A DNA stretch of 64,000 bases from Mycolicibacterium pulveris (GCF_010725725.1 NZ_AP022599.1:620001-684000), one strand, 5' to 3'. Counted from the first letter of the stretch, positions 8,622 to 18,149 are shown. Notes: generated from the sequence alone by a model not told the origin. Translations and numbers: made by a program.

Positions 8622-9020
8622 TCAGTTGGCGGGTTCGAAGGCGAAGTTGATCGCCTCGGTGCCTTCGGAATCGGTGCCGACCGGATAGGTGGTGAGGCGC
8701 ACCTTCATCCCGTCGCGGATGTGGTCGGGATCGGGCTCGACGTTGACGAGGTTCGCCCGGACCTGCGTGCCGTCGCAGTCGACCACGGAGGCCACAAACG
8801 GCGTGGGTATTCCCGGGGCGGCGAAGGTGACGATGGTGAACGCGCGCACCGTGCCCTCGGTCGCGACCGGCACCGTGGTGAACTCGGTTGCGAAGCAGCC
8901 GGCGCAGGCGTTTCGCCGGTCAAAGAACCGGGCGCCGCAGTTCGCACACTCCTGCGCCACCAGGTGCGGCTCGCCGTCGTCGAGGACCAGATAGTCGACA
9001 AAGGGGATCTTTCCGGCCAT
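8622..9020 (-). CDS. DUF35 OB-fold protein with zinc ribbon
   Basis: A 132-residue protein. The zinc ribbon is CANCGARFFDRRNACAGC near residues 24-41; an OB fold follows with TVRAFTIVTFAAPGIPTPFVASVVD. This family partners thiolase-like enzymes and stabilises or completes their acyl-CoA site. A strong ribosome site (GGAGG, four bases ahead) fixes the ATG at 9020; the longer reading frame to 9149 is not supported. It is the first gene of a two-gene operon with the thiolase. Confidence 0.88.
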   Translation of the reverse strand: MAGKIPFVDYLVLDDGEPHLVAQECANCGARFFDRRNACAGCFATEFTTVPVATEGTVRAFTIVTFAAPGIPTPFVASVVDCDGTQVRANLVNVEPDPDHIRDGMKVRLTTYPVGTDSEGTEAINFAFEPAN

Positions 9021-9117
9021 GAAACCTCCGTGGTGTGGTGACCCGACGGTAGCGAACGCCGTCGGCGTTTGTGCATCCGCCCAGCGATCTGCGCCGGGCA
9101 ATGCGAAGCTGTAGCCG

Positions 9118-9561
9118 ATGCAACACCGAACGCGCAGCCTGGTTCTCACGCTCGCCGCCGCGAGCGTGTGCCTGACGGCGACGCCGGCCGCGGCAACCGC
9201 TGCCGAATGCAGCGCGATCCTGCCCGTCGCCGACCGGCTGGAGACGCAGCTTGACCAGGTCTCCCCCTCCGGAACCGCGCCTTATCTGGCCGGCCGGATC
9301 CGAAGCGCGCTGTCGCCGCTGTACGGCCTGACGAGCGCGGCGGCCGTCGACCTCCGGATCCGCTCGGACATGCTGGCGGCCCAGATCGACAACAGCGACC
9401 CGTACCGCCCGGCGCGACCAGACCTCCTTTCCGGCGATCTCGCCAAGGCCAGACAGTTGGTGGCCGCGGCGCGCCACTACTGCGGTTCAACGAGTCCCCG
9501 GGAGCCAGCGCCGAACCGATATGCGCTCGGCGTCGGGCCAGATGGCGTTCGCGGCCGGTGA
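9118..9561 (+). CDS. Small secreted protein of unknown function
   Basis: A 147-residue protein with a Sec signal peptide (Arg-rich start, hydrophobic LVLTLAAASVCLTA, cut near ATAAEC). The mature part contains two cysteines (AEC and HYC) that could pair, and helical Ala/Leu-rich sequence. No family is recognised. The last 75 bases overlap the end of a convergent gene, so the last ~25 residues may be atypical. Confidence 0.6.
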   Translation: MQHRTRSLVLTLAAASVCLTATPAAATAAECSAILPVADRLETQLDQVSPSGTAPYLAGRIRSALSPLYGLTSAAAVDLRIRSDMLAAQIDNSDPYRPARPDLLSGDLAKARQLVAAARHYCGSTSPREPAPNRYALGVGPDGVRGR

Positions 9562-10260
9562 CGCGCAGAAGGCCTCCTCGGCCTGGCGGATGGTCATGGC
9601 GACCGCGTGCAGGCCGTCTTCCTGGTGGGCGCGGCAGCTGACGGTCAGGACCCGGCGGGTGTGCGGGTCGATTTCCTGGGCTTCGATGGTCAACACCACG
9701 ACCAGCGTGTACCCCGCACCGGTCGGCAGATAAAAGGTGAGATCTCGACTGACCAACCCGCCGCCGTTGGTGACGAGGTATCCGTCGCCGCTGGGATAGA
9801 CCGCCTGCCCGACCATCTGGGTGCGTTCGTAGTGGAGCCGGTCACCCGGTGCGCGCCACACCGAGAACCGGGTGTTCGCGGTGCCGTTGAACAGGTTTCG
9901 GGCGATCGGGATGATCAGCTCCTCGCGGCCGTCGGCGTCGACGTCCTGGAGCGCGACGCCGCCGGGGCTCGACGGTTCGAGTAGCTCGTCGATCGTCTGC
10001 ACCACCTCGCCCGACGCGTCGGTCACCGTGACTTTCACCGCGCCCGGCCGCGGCAGGTCGGGCACCCGCCAGTAGGTGACGGCGAACTCGAGCACACCCG
10101 AGAGAAGCGAACAGTCCACCTGTTCGGAGGTGGCTTGCGGCGAGATGACGGCCGCCGTCGGCGGGCAAGGCGGCAGCGTGGGGTCGGCGGTCGCGACCGG
10201 GAACACGATTCCCGCGCTCGCCGCCGCCATCGCGGCGATCAGCAGTGCCAATCGTTTCAC
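9487..10260 (-). CDS. Secreted protein with FG-GAP-like element, last gene of the mce operon
   Basis: A 257-residue protein with a Sec signal peptide (MKRLALLIAAMAAASAGIVFPVATA). It holds four cysteines in the mature part and one calcium-loop-like DVDADGREELIIP segment near residue 100, as in FG-GAP/VCBS repeats. No enzyme motif is seen. It lies 10 bases after the Mce-associated gene on the same strand, so it is probably part of the mce transcript. The function is unknown; an accessory envelope role is inferred from position only. Confidence 0.65.
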   Translation of the reverse strand: MKRLALLIAAMAAASAGIVFPVATADPTLPPCPPTAAVISPQATSEQVDCSLLSGVLEFAVTYWRVPDLPRPGAVKVTVTDASGEVVQTIDELLEPSSPGGVALQDVDADGREELIIPIARNLFNGTANTRFSVWRAPGDRLHYERTQMVGQAVYPSGDGYLVTNGGGLVSRDLTFYLPTGAGYTLVVVLTIEAQEIDPHTRRVLTVSCRAHQEDGLHAVAMTIRQAEEAFCASPAANAIWPDAERISVRRWLPGTR

Positions 10261-10270
10261 CGGCCGCCCC

Positions 10271-10981
10271 TTACCGCGGCGGCGCCGGTTCGGCCGGCGC
10301 GGGAGCAGGTGGCGGTTCAGCCGCTGCCGGTGCCTGTAGCGCCGGGATCTGCTGTGCGACAGGCGGTTTGCTGCCGGTCTCCGGGCCGATGTCGGCTACC
10401 TGCCAGGCGTCACCCACCTTGTGCACGGTGACCCTCAGCAGAATTATCGACACCTTGGGCGTCGGGTTCTGCAGGTTACGGGTGGTCTGGTGGGCCGACA
10501 CCACCACCCGGTAGGAACCGTCGGGCTGAGCGACGGGGTCGACGGCCAACACTTCGCCGGCGGAGCTGACCTGCGCCTGCAGCATGACGGCCTCGAGCAG
10601 GTCTGCGGCGTTGGTGTACTTGTCCTGAAGAGACTGCGACACACCGTCTTTGACCGCGTTGAAGAAGGCATCGGGGTCTTCGAAGGTGTAGTTCAGCGAC
10701 CGCAGCGCATAGTCCTCGGCCAACTGTGCCACCGCGTCGCGATCGGCTTGGTTCTGGCGCAGCTGCGCAAGCTCGTCGGACACCTGCCGATACTTGACGA
10801 ACCCGACGGCAGCCGCGACGAGCACGGCCACCACCAGGGCGGCGGCCGCCCACCGCCCGGCTCGTTTCGACCAGCGTCGTGCCTTCGGTGACTCGGTGGG
10901 CGCTGCGCCAGCATCGTCGGACTGGACCTCGGCGGCCTCGGCAGCCTCGTCAGCGTCCTGGGGTTCGGCCGCGTCGGTCAT
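10271..10981 (-). CDS. Mce-associated membrane protein (Mam)
   Basis: A 236-residue protein: acidic Ala/Glu-rich cytoplasmic N-terminus, one transmembrane helix (AAAALVVAVLVAAAVGFV), then an extracytoplasmic NTF2-like domain (DYALRSLNYTFEDPDAFFNAVKDGVS) and a Pro/Ala-rich tail. This is the usual Mam architecture; Mam proteins (for example OmamA) stabilise Mce transporters. The chosen ATG at 10981 has an AGAAGG ribosome site. A GTG at 11029 overlapping the mceF stop is a possible longer start. Confidence 0.85.
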   Translation of the reverse strand: MTDAAEPQDADEAAEAAEVQSDDAGAAPTESPKARRWSKRAGRWAAAALVVAVLVAAAVGFVKYRQVSDELAQLRQNQADRDAVAQLAEDYALRSLNYTFEDPDAFFNAVKDGVSQSLQDKYTNAADLLEAVMLQAQVSSAGEVLAVDPVAQPDGSYRVVVSAHQTTRNLQNPTPKVSIILLRVTVHKVGDAWQVADIGPETGSKPPVAQQIPALQAPAAAEPPPAPAPAEPAPPR

Positions 10982-11016
10982 GTCTCTACCTTCTCTGCCA
11001 TCGCTCGGTTCGGGTT

Positions 11017-11982
11017 TCACTGATGCCACTCCGGCACGTTGAGCTGAATCCGCACGCTGCCGGTGTCGGTGAACGTCGATTCCCAGAAGTCCAGCCAGTG
11101 CCCGGCGTCGATCCGGATGTCGTGCAGTGGCGCCAGCGCGGGCTGCAGGACGCCGGCGAAGGTGCCCAGCGGTCCGGACAGCATGTCGAGGTATTCGCCG
11201 ATCTTGGCCACCAAAATCCCGACCGGATCGGTGGGGCCCACCACGCCCAGGCCGGTGTGCGAAAGGGTCTCGATCTCCTTGATCAACCCCAGGAAGGCCG
11301 GCACCGAACGCGGCAGGAGTCTGCCTGTCTCGCTGATCTTTTCGCCGGCGTCGAGTTCATCCATGTTGGTGGTGAACGTCGAGACATTGCGTAGCAGGGT
11401 GGCCAGCGCCGCCTTGTCGTCCTGTATCACCTTGGCGGTCAACGCGGCGGTGGTGGCCAGCGAGTCGAGGGTGGCGTCGTTGTCGGCCAACGCTGCGGAC
11501 ATGTTGTCGATGACGGCGTGTATCTGGTCGAGGTCCAGCGCCGTGAACAAGGTGTTGACCCTGGTGAGCACGTCGCTGGTGGTGACCATCGGCGCGACCC
11601 GGTCCGCGGGAATCACCTCCCCGTCACCGAGATACGGCGGGGCGATCAGTTCCGGGTCGAAGTCGATGTATTGTTCGCCGACGGCGGAGAGGTTTTGCAC
11701 GCTGATCGTGCTGTCGGCAGGGACCGGGTGTGCGCGGTCGATGTCCATCGAGACCGCCAGCCCCGTTGGTGTGGTTCGGATATCGGTGACTCGGCCGATC
11801 TTGATGCCGCGCATGGTCACATCCGACGTGGGCATCAGGCCACCGGACGTGTCGAGCAGCAGGGTGAGTCGGGTGACGCCCTTGGTCGGGTTCATGTCCA
11901 GCACGCCGAACGCCATGTAGACCGCGCCGGCGAGCGTCATCACCGCCAGGATGGCCAGCGTGGTGCGGGCACCGAATTTCAT
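11017..11982 (-). CDS. mceF: MceF, MCE-family substrate-binding protein
   Basis: A 321-residue protein with an N-terminal membrane anchor (TLAILAVMTLAGAVYMAFGVL) and one MCE/MlaD domain at about residues 35-120 (GLMPTSDVTMRGIKIGRVTDI, then NLSAVGEQYIDFDP). The rest is the helical region that builds the lipid tunnel. Many MceF proteins run well beyond 400 residues; this one is short and lacks a long C-terminal tail. It overlaps the mceE stop by 4 bases (ATGA), indicating translational coupling. Confidence 0.92.
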   Translation of the reverse strand: MKFGARTTLAILAVMTLAGAVYMAFGVLDMNPTKGVTRLTLLLDTSGGLMPTSDVTMRGIKIGRVTDIRTTPTGLAVSMDIDRAHPVPADSTISVQNLSAVGEQYIDFDPELIAPPYLGDGEVIPADRVAPMVTTSDVLTRVNTLFTALDLDQIHAVIDNMSAALADNDATLDSLATTAALTAKVIQDDKAALATLLRNVSTFTTNMDELDAGEKISETGRLLPRSVPAFLGLIKEIETLSHTGLGVVGPTDPVGILVAKIGEYLDMLSGPLGTFAGVLQPALAPLHDIRIDAGHWLDFWESTFTDTGSVRIQLNVPEWHQ

Positions 11983-13025
11983 GGCAGCAACCCCATCGCC
12001 TGCATCGCCGATACCGCCTGATCCGCCTTGTCCGCGGGGTCAACACCCTCGTTGCCGGTCGGTGGATGAAGTTCGTCGATGGTGTATTTCGGGCCGCCTC
12101 CGCGGAACCACCCGATGAGCTTGTAGCGCAGCAACGCGACGAACTTGTCGGCGATCACCGGGATGGTGGTGTCGGCGGTCGCCATCGTCCCGACCATCGG
12201 CGTGAGGTAGGACAGGATCTGCATCAAGTCGCCTGCGACCGGGTTGATGAGTTGTCCGCCGAGGTCGCCGACGTCGCGAGAGGCACCGACCACGTCGAGG
12301 ATCGCCAGTGTGACCGCCGACAACCCTTCCAGTTTCGCCGGACCTTCGGTGACGAGGCGATTGAACACCGTGGTGTTCGCCGCGAGTGCGTTGCTGACGT
12401 TTTCCATGCCGGCGAGGATGCCCTCGATGGTGTCCTGATTGGCTGCCAGGTCGCCGAGCGCGTCGGACACGGTGTGTTGCATCCGGGTCAGCTCGACCGG
12501 GTCTTGCGGAAACGCCTTGTTGATGTTCACCACGGTGTTCTGAAGCGTGCCGATCGCGCCGCCGGCCACCAGGTTCGACATGGACCGCAGCAGGTTTTCG
12601 ACGTTGTCGGCGGGGGCGGTGTCACGCAGCGGGATGGTGTCGCCGTCGCGCAGCATCCCCCCGGGCGGGCCTTGCGGTGCGAGCAGCGCAATGTAGATGT
12701 CGCCGAGCGGAGTGGCTTGGCGAAGCTCGGCGCGGGTCCCTTCGGGAAGCTCTGTGTCACCTGATACTTCGACGTAGGCGACCGCTGTGGTGCCGTAGAG
12801 CTGGACGCGGTCGAGCACGCCGACCTGAATCCCGCCGGAGTCCACCCTGGCGCGAGCGGGCAGGTTGAGCACGCTGGAGAACTCGATCTTGATCTGGTAA
12901 GCGTGCTGCGGCAGATACGCGCCGGGGACCGGCAGCCGCGTCGGATCCAGCGAGCAGGCCGCGGTCGCGCCAATCGCCACCGCGGCCACCAGCGCGCAGA
13001 CGGCCTTGAGCGCGCCTCGGATCAT
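11979..13025 (-). CDS. mceE: MceE, lipoprotein subunit of the Mce transporter
   Basis: A 348-residue MCE protein. The N-terminus is a lipoprotein signal ending in ATAAC (Cys27), as in LprK-type MceE proteins, so it is lipid-anchored rather than helix-anchored. The MCE domain includes ARVDSGGIQVGVLDRVQLYG and ATPLGDIYIAL. The C-terminal half is helical. The ATG at 13025 overlaps the mceD stop by 4 bases; the ORF that starts further upstream runs into mceD and is not used. Confidence 0.93.
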   Translation of the reverse strand: MIRGALKAVCALVAAVAIGATAACSLDPTRLPVPGAYLPQHAYQIKIEFSSVLNLPARARVDSGGIQVGVLDRVQLYGTTAVAYVEVSGDTELPEGTRAELRQATPLGDIYIALLAPQGPPGGMLRDGDTIPLRDTAPADNVENLLRSMSNLVAGGAIGTLQNTVVNINKAFPQDPVELTRMQHTVSDALGDLAANQDTIEGILAGMENVSNALAANTTVFNRLVTEGPAKLEGLSAVTLAILDVVGASRDVGDLGGQLINPVAGDLMQILSYLTPMVGTMATADTTIPVIADKFVALLRYKLIGWFRGGGPKYTIDELHPPTGNEGVDPADKADQAVSAMQAMGLLP

Positions 13026-14179
13026 GACAGCGCCCCTCCCAGAATGAGATTGGTCAGGCCGAGCGTGATCGGATCGGACTCCATGCCCGACGCGCACGCC
13101 GCGTCCGCCCCGGGGATGTTGCGCTGCCGCAACCCCTCACAGATGGCGCCCGCCTGTGACGGGGAGATCGATACCTGCGGTGGGATGTAGGTGACGTTGT
13201 GGGTGCCCCACGCCGGCTCGTAGATATCGGCCAACCAGTTGCTGAACTGCGGCCACGAGTTGATCATCGCCAGGATCGCGGGTGCGTGCCTGTTCAATGC
13301 GTCAGTCAGGCCACTGAACCGCGCATCGGTCTTGTCGTAGATCCGCGGCCCGAACCGGCTCACCGCGTCGACCAGGATCGGCAGCAGGTGCGAGATGTGG
13401 CTCATCGCCGCTCCGAAGTTGTCCGAAAGGCCCTCGATCAACTGGGTGGTGACCGGAAGCGTCCGGATGACCGAGGCGAAGCTGTCCCAGTTCGCGAGGA
13501 ACTCCGAGGTGAGGATCTCGCTGTTCTCGAACAACTGTCGATAGTCGGCGTCGGCTTTGTATGGGTCGCCGAGCATGGTGGCCAGATTGCGCATCGCCCG
13601 GTTGATGTCGGGTCCGGTGCCCTCCAGCGACCGGTTGGCCGCGCTCAGGCTGTCGTTGATCGCTTGCACGCCGGGGGCATCCGAGGGGTCCTCCCCCGGC
13701 TGGGAACCCAGGATCACGTCGGTGAGTTCACCTATCGCTGAGAAGGTCTCGCTGATGCTGACCGGGGTCTTGGTGGAGTTCAGCTTGATACATCCCGGGC
13801 CGCTGAACTTCGGGCCGCCGGTGTACGGCTTGGTCAGTTCGATGTGGCGGTCGGTGACGATCGACTGTGAGTAGGTCACCGCACCGACGTCGGCAGGCAG
13901 GTCGAGGTCTGCGGGCACGGTGAAGTCGACCTGAACGTGGTCGGGCTTGTTGGTGATCGCGGTCGTGGAACCGATCTCGATCCCCAGCAGCGCCACCTTG
14001 TTGCCGGGATACAGCCCGACCGCGTCGGCGAATTCCGCGCACATCGACCGGGTCTTGCTGGTCGCAGGTGGCACGATCGTGACGCCCACGATCACGGCGG
14101 CGACGAGCACGACGGCCAGCACTGCCGCGATGCCCCGCGGCGAACGTAACCGCGTGCCGATCGCCGACATCGCCGCCAT
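13022..14179 (-). CDS. mceD: MceD, MCE-family protein
   Basis: A 385-residue protein with an N-terminal transmembrane helix (IAAVLAVVLVAAVIVGVTIV) and one MCE domain (AVGLYPGNKVALLGIEIGSTTAI, then TYSQSIVTDRHIEL). A long helical region follows. Part of the heterohexameric Mce1ABCDEF-type tunnel that carries lipids across the periplasm to the YrbE permeases. It starts one base after the mceC stop. Confidence 0.93.
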   Translation of the reverse strand: MAAMSAIGTRLRSPRGIAAVLAVVLVAAVIVGVTIVPPATSKTRSMCAEFADAVGLYPGNKVALLGIEIGSTTAITNKPDHVQVDFTVPADLDLPADVGAVTYSQSIVTDRHIELTKPYTGGPKFSGPGCIKLNSTKTPVSISETFSAIGELTDVILGSQPGEDPSDAPGVQAINDSLSAANRSLEGTGPDINRAMRNLATMLGDPYKADADYRQLFENSEILTSEFLANWDSFASVIRTLPVTTQLIEGLSDNFGAAMSHISHLLPILVDAVSRFGPRIYDKTDARFSGLTDALNRHAPAILAMINSWPQFSNWLADIYEPAWGTHNVTYIPPQVSISPSQAGAICEGLRQRNIPGADAACASGMESDPITLGLTNLILGGALS

Positions 14180-14180
14180 C

Positions 14181-15221
14181 TCAACAATGCCTCATGATGC
14201 TGGGCAGGCACAGGTCCTGCCCGGGGGCCATCCGGTTGCTCTCGTCGAACACGACCCCGTTGCCGCTGAGCATCGGCACGATGATGTTGAGGGTCTGCGC
14301 CAAACCGTCGAGAGCCATGCCCCAACGCTCGGGATGCGCCCGCAGCGTGTCCTCGATGTCCTCGATTCCCTCGGCGATGGGCGCGACCTCTCGGCCGTAG
14401 AACACGGTGATGCGATCGAGGATGCGGGCCAATTCCTTGATCAGGCTGAAGAACTCGACGATGTCGACTGCCTTGGTGGTGTACATCCTGCCGAGCAGGT
14501 CGAACTGTTCGAACAGCGTGACGAGCTGCGCGCGGGCGCCGACCGTGGCCCGCAGACCGTCATTGACGAAGTCCAGGCCGCGATGGAAGTCGCTGGTGGA
14601 CTTGCTCATAGCTGTCGTCAGCGCGTCGGCCGACCGGATCAGGTCCCGCACCGCATCCGGATACGTGTTGGCTGCGTTGGCCACCTCGGCGAAGGTGTCA
14701 TGGATGACTTGACCATCGACGTCCTTGACCACCGGGGTGGCGGCCTCGATGATGTCGTTGATCTCGAACGGCAACGTGACGCGGTCGGGTGGAATCGTGT
14801 TGCGGCCGAGCGGCACAGCTCCTTTCGGGTCGAGCGCCACATAGTGGCCGCCGAGAGGGGTCAGCAGCTTGACTTCGAGGGTGGATTCCGATCCGACCGA
14901 GACCGAGCGTTCGACGTCGAACCTCAACTCGACGAGGCCGCCGTCGAGGCGAACGCCGGTGACCTTGCCGACCGGGATGCCGGCGATCCGGACCTGGTCG
15001 CCGACCTGCACGCCCGCCGAGTTCGGCAGGTGCGCGGTGTATCCGGTCTGATCCGACGGGTTCAGGTAGGCCATCGCGGTGGCGGCCAGCGAGGCGACGA
15101 TGACGATGGCGCCGATGATGCCGTTTCGGCGGTTGTAGGAAGCGGCGGCGCGTTCATCGAGCACAGCGCGCCGCCTGATCATCCGCTCACGCCAGGCGGT
15201 GAGTCGATCGCCGAAAGCCAT
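14181..15221 (-). CDS. mceC: MceC, MCE-family protein
   Basis: A 346-residue protein. A positively charged N-terminus is followed by a membrane anchor (NGIIGAIVIVASLAATAMAYL) and an MCE domain (AGVQVGDQVRIAGIPVGKVTGVRL and TPLGGHYVALDP). The helical domain runs to the C-terminus. The ATG at 15221 overlaps the mceB stop by one base; an in-frame GTG lies just upstream inside mceB. Confidence 0.93.
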   Translation of the reverse strand: MAFGDRLTAWRERMIRRRAVLDERAAASYNRRNGIIGAIVIVASLAATAMAYLNPSDQTGYTAHLPNSAGVQVGDQVRIAGIPVGKVTGVRLDGGLVELRFDVERSVSVGSESTLEVKLLTPLGGHYVALDPKGAVPLGRNTIPPDRVTLPFEINDIIEAATPVVKDVDGQVIHDTFAEVANAANTYPDAVRDLIRSADALTTAMSKSTSDFHRGLDFVNDGLRATVGARAQLVTLFEQFDLLGRMYTTKAVDIVEFFSLIKELARILDRITVFYGREVAPIAEGIEDIEDTLRAHPERWGMALDGLAQTLNIIVPMLSGNGVVFDESNRMAPGQDLCLPSIMRHC

Positions 15222-16231
15222 CACCGACACACCACCAGGTTCTGTTGCCCGAACGACACCTGCCCGATCCCCGGTAGCGTGACTTCCCCGTCGGCGCAGG
15301 AAAACGTCGGCGTCGCGGGTTGTCCGTCGACCAGCCAGCTGCGCATTCCCTGGATCAAGGACGGGGCGAGCGAGAGCCCCGCGATGATCGTCGGGGTCTG
15401 CGGCCACATCCTGCTGACCAGGTCGTAGAGCGGAACCGTCGTCCCGTCGAAAGTGCGCTCGGCGTACTGCAGGACATGGGTGGTGTTCCGCAGGACAGGC
15501 AGCGTGCTGTCCAGCGTGGCACGGAACTCCTCGGCCTTGGAACCGAACTTGGTCAGGACTTCGTTGAGCTCGGCGATGAGCTGGAACAGCTGTTGTGACT
15601 TGCCGCCCAGATCCGTCGAGATCGCGCTGAGATTGCGGATCATCGCGGTGATGACCGCCTGGCGGTCCACCGCCAGCTTGGCGATGACGTCGAGGCGATG
15701 CAGGAACGGGCCGATGCCGGACTCGTCGCCCTGGATCAGCCGCAGCAGGTTCTCTCCCAGCAGGTTGAACTGAGCCGGATCGAGGGTTTGGAACATCGGC
15801 TCAAACCCGTTGAACAGCTTGGCCACATCGAACGACGGGATGGTCTGCCCGAGGGGGATGGTGCCGCCCGTCGGCAGCCGGCCTGCCGGCTCGGCGGGTT
15901 GCACGAGCTCCACGTAACGCTGGCCTATCAGGGTTTGGTACCGCACCGCGGCGACGGTGTTCGCGAACACCGGATGAGCCACTTGAGTGGTGAAGTCCAC
16001 CTTCGCGATCCGGCCGTCGAGCCGGATGGTCTCCACCTTGCCGACCTGCACTCCCGAGATGCGCACGTCGTCGCCCACGTAGAGCCCTGACACATCGGAG
16101 AACTCGGCGGTGTAGCGGGAGGCGTCGCCGGTGACCGGGCTGCGCAGGGCGGTGAGCACGACGAGAACGCACACCACCGCAACCGCGGTGAAGATCGTCA
16201 GCCACATCACCGATCTGGCAACGCTTCTCAT
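15221..16231 (-). CDS. mceB: MceB, MCE-family protein
   Basis: A 336-residue MCE protein with one N-terminal transmembrane helix (WLTIFTAVAVVCVLVVLTAL) and the domain signature SGLYVGDDVRISGVQVGKVETIRL and TLIGQRYVELV. Two cysteines near the C-terminus (FSCADG and NLVVCR) could form a disulfide. The ATG overlaps the mceA stop by 4 bases. Confidence 0.93.
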   Translation of the reverse strand: MRSVARSVMWLTIFTAVAVVCVLVVLTALRSPVTGDASRYTAEFSDVSGLYVGDDVRISGVQVGKVETIRLDGRIAKVDFTTQVAHPVFANTVAAVRYQTLIGQRYVELVQPAEPAGRLPTGGTIPLGQTIPSFDVAKLFNGFEPMFQTLDPAQFNLLGENLLRLIQGDESGIGPFLHRLDVIAKLAVDRQAVITAMIRNLSAISTDLGGKSQQLFQLIAELNEVLTKFGSKAEEFRATLDSTLPVLRNTTHVLQYAERTFDGTTVPLYDLVSRMWPQTPTIIAGLSLAPSLIQGMRSWLVDGQPATPTFSCADGEVTLPGIGQVSFGQQNLVVCR

Positions 16232-17277
16232 CGGCCACCGCCGTGTGGTGCGTCCGGCGGCGAGGGAGCGGGCAGCGCCGCCGCCAGCCCGGGCATGGTG
16301 TCGATGGTGAGATCGAGTCGCATGCGGGTCTTGCCGTCGATGATCGGGAACGCCGCGCTGGTACGGTCCAGCAGACCGGAGAGCCGGTCGTAGGCCGGTG
16401 ACGTGCTCCCGATGGTGTAGGCGAGCGGCAACCACGCGCTCATCACCCCGCCGAAGAACGGAACCAGCCACGGCATGTTTCTGGCGAAGATGGCTTCGGA
16501 GTCGAAGAGGAGCTTGGCGGTCTGGTCCATGATCGTGTTCATGCGCTCGACGCCGTCCGGGTGCGCCAGAAACTCCATCCCGTTGAGCAGGTCGTACGCC
16601 AGCCTGATCAGCGGGACCGCGTCACTGACCCCGTTGATCACCGAAGCGAACACCGAAAGTGACTGCGAGAACGGCACTTTCTGGGAGTCGCTCAACATCT
16701 TGACCAGGTCGAAATACGACCGGGTGACCGGCTCGGTCAGATCGGCGTGCCTTCGCACCACCTCGATGATGTGGTCGACGTCGGGCGAGTCCATGATCCG
16801 GACGAACTTCTGGCCGTCACGCAGCAATCCGCTGATGGACGCCGACTCCACGCTGGTGTCCACCGCCAACGTCTGGTCTCGGCTCAACCGTGGGCCGGCC
16901 CCGCTGCTGACCAGCTCGACCGCCGCCAAACCAAACGTGTTGGATGACATGAACTTAGCCGTCGTGTCGGCGGCCAGAGCGGTCGCTTGACGGGGTTCGA
17001 GGGCCAGCGTGATCTTCTGCTTGTTGTATCCGACCGACTCCAGTGTCTTCACCGATCCGATCGTCAGGCCGCGGAACTTCACCTCCGCGCCCGGCGTCAG
17101 CCCCTCCCCGATCTCATCGGCCATCACCGTCAGCGTGAACGTATCGGTGTAGCCGCCGGTGCCCAGCTGGTAGAGCCCGGCACCCGCGATGCCCAGCATC
17201 ACCGCGGCAACCAGACCACGGATCCGCAACGAGCGCGAGCTCGGGGCCCGTCCTTCTTGGTCTGGCAAAGTCGGCAT
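16228..17277 (-). CDS. mceA: MceA, MCE-family protein
   Basis: A 349-residue protein, first of the six MCE subunits. Membrane anchor at residues ~19-37 (GLVAAVMLGIAGAGLYQL), MCE domain with EGLTPGAEVKFRGLTIGSVKTLESVG and SSNTFGLAAVELV, then a helical region and a short Pro-rich tail. The ATG at 17277 lies 2 bases after the yrbEB stop. The much longer reading frame upstream is a shadow of yrbEB. Confidence 0.93.
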   Translation of the reverse strand: MPTLPDQEGRAPSSRSLRIRGLVAAVMLGIAGAGLYQLGTGGYTDTFTLTVMADEIGEGLTPGAEVKFRGLTIGSVKTLESVGYNKQKITLALEPRQATALAADTTAKFMSSNTFGLAAVELVSSGAGPRLSRDQTLAVDTSVESASISGLLRDGQKFVRIMDSPDVDHIIEVVRRHADLTEPVTRSYFDLVKMLSDSQKVPFSQSLSVFASVINGVSDAVPLIRLAYDLLNGMEFLAHPDGVERMNTIMDQTAKLLFDSEAIFARNMPWLVPFFGGVMSAWLPLAYTIGSTSPAYDRLSGLLDRTSAAFPIIDGKTRMRLDLTIDTMPGLAAALPAPSPPDAPHGGGR

Positions 17278-17279
17278 GG

Positions 17280-18149
17280 CTACCCCGAGATCCGAATGCC
17301 GGCGCTGCCGCCCCAGAACAACAGCGTCAGCACCATGTCGGCGGCGACCACGGTGACGATGCTGGCGCGGATGGCTCGACCCGAAGCCCGTCCGACGCCC
17401 TCGGGGCCACCGCTGGCGTAGTACCCCTGGTAGCCGTGGATGGCGATGATCAGGGTCACGAAGATGAGCGCCTTGAGCACCGAGAACACCACGTCGGAAG
17501 GCTGGATGAACGAGTTGAAGTAGTGGTAGTAGGTGCCCGACGACTGCCCGTGCAGCACGTTGACGACCAGCGCGCAAGACAGGTAGCTCAGCACCAGCGT
17601 CACCACGTACAGCGGCACGATGGTCACCATCCCGGCGAGCACCCGGGTCGTGACCACGAACGGGATCGAGCGGATGCCAAGGGCTTCCAGCGCGTCGATC
17701 TCCTCGGAAATCCGCATGGCGCCGATCTCGGCGGTCATCCGGCATCCCGCCTGCGCCGCGAAACCGATTCCCGCGATCATCGGTGCCATCTCGCGGGTGT
17801 TCGCGTAGGCGGAGATGAACCCGGTCAGCGGGCCCATGCCGACCATGTCCAGAGCGTCGTAGCCCTCGATACCCACCGATGCGCCGACGGCCGCGCCCAT
17901 CAGCACGAGCACGCCGATGGTGCCTCCGCCGACGATGACCGATCCGTTGCCCCACATCACGTCGACCAACAGCACGCCCGTTTGATGCCGGTAGTGCCTG
18001 AGCGTGTGGGGAATCGCCGCGATCACCTGAAGCAGAAACGAGGTCTGGTGCCCGAGGCGCTGGATCAGGGCGTCGCCGCGGTCGACGACCCACCAGGGGC
18101 CTCGCAGGACACGAGGCCGATGCTGTGAGGGCAGCGAAACCCGCGCCAT
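17280..18149 (-). CDS. yrbEB: YrbEB, MlaE-family ABC permease of the Mce system
   Basis: A 289-residue integral membrane protein of the MlaE/YrbE family. It shows the conserved cytoplasmic coupling-helix region TAEIGAMRISEEIDALEALGI and at least five hydrophobic segments. Together with YrbEA it forms the inner-membrane permease that receives the MCE tunnel; the ATPase MceG is encoded elsewhere. The ATG overlaps the yrbEA stop by one base. Confidence 0.93.
   Translation of the reverse strand: MARVSLPSQHRPRVLRGPWWVVDRGDALIQRLGHQTSFLLQVIAAIPHTLRHYRHQTGVLLVDVMWGNGSVIVGGGTIGVLVLMGAAVGASVGIEGYDALDMVGMGPLTGFISAYANTREMAPMIAGIGFAAQAGCRMTAEIGAMRISEEIDALEALGIRSIPFVVTTRVLAGMVTIVPLYVVTLVLSYLSCALVVNVLHGQSSGTYYHYFNSFIQPSDVVFSVLKALIFVTLIIAIHGYQGYYASGGPEGVGRASGRAIRASIVTVVAADMVLTLLFWGGSAGIRISG

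Noticed and set aside
16228..18093. 621-aa version of MceA
   Set aside because: The N-terminal 270 residues are yrbEB read out of frame; the ATG at 17277 gives a normal MceA.
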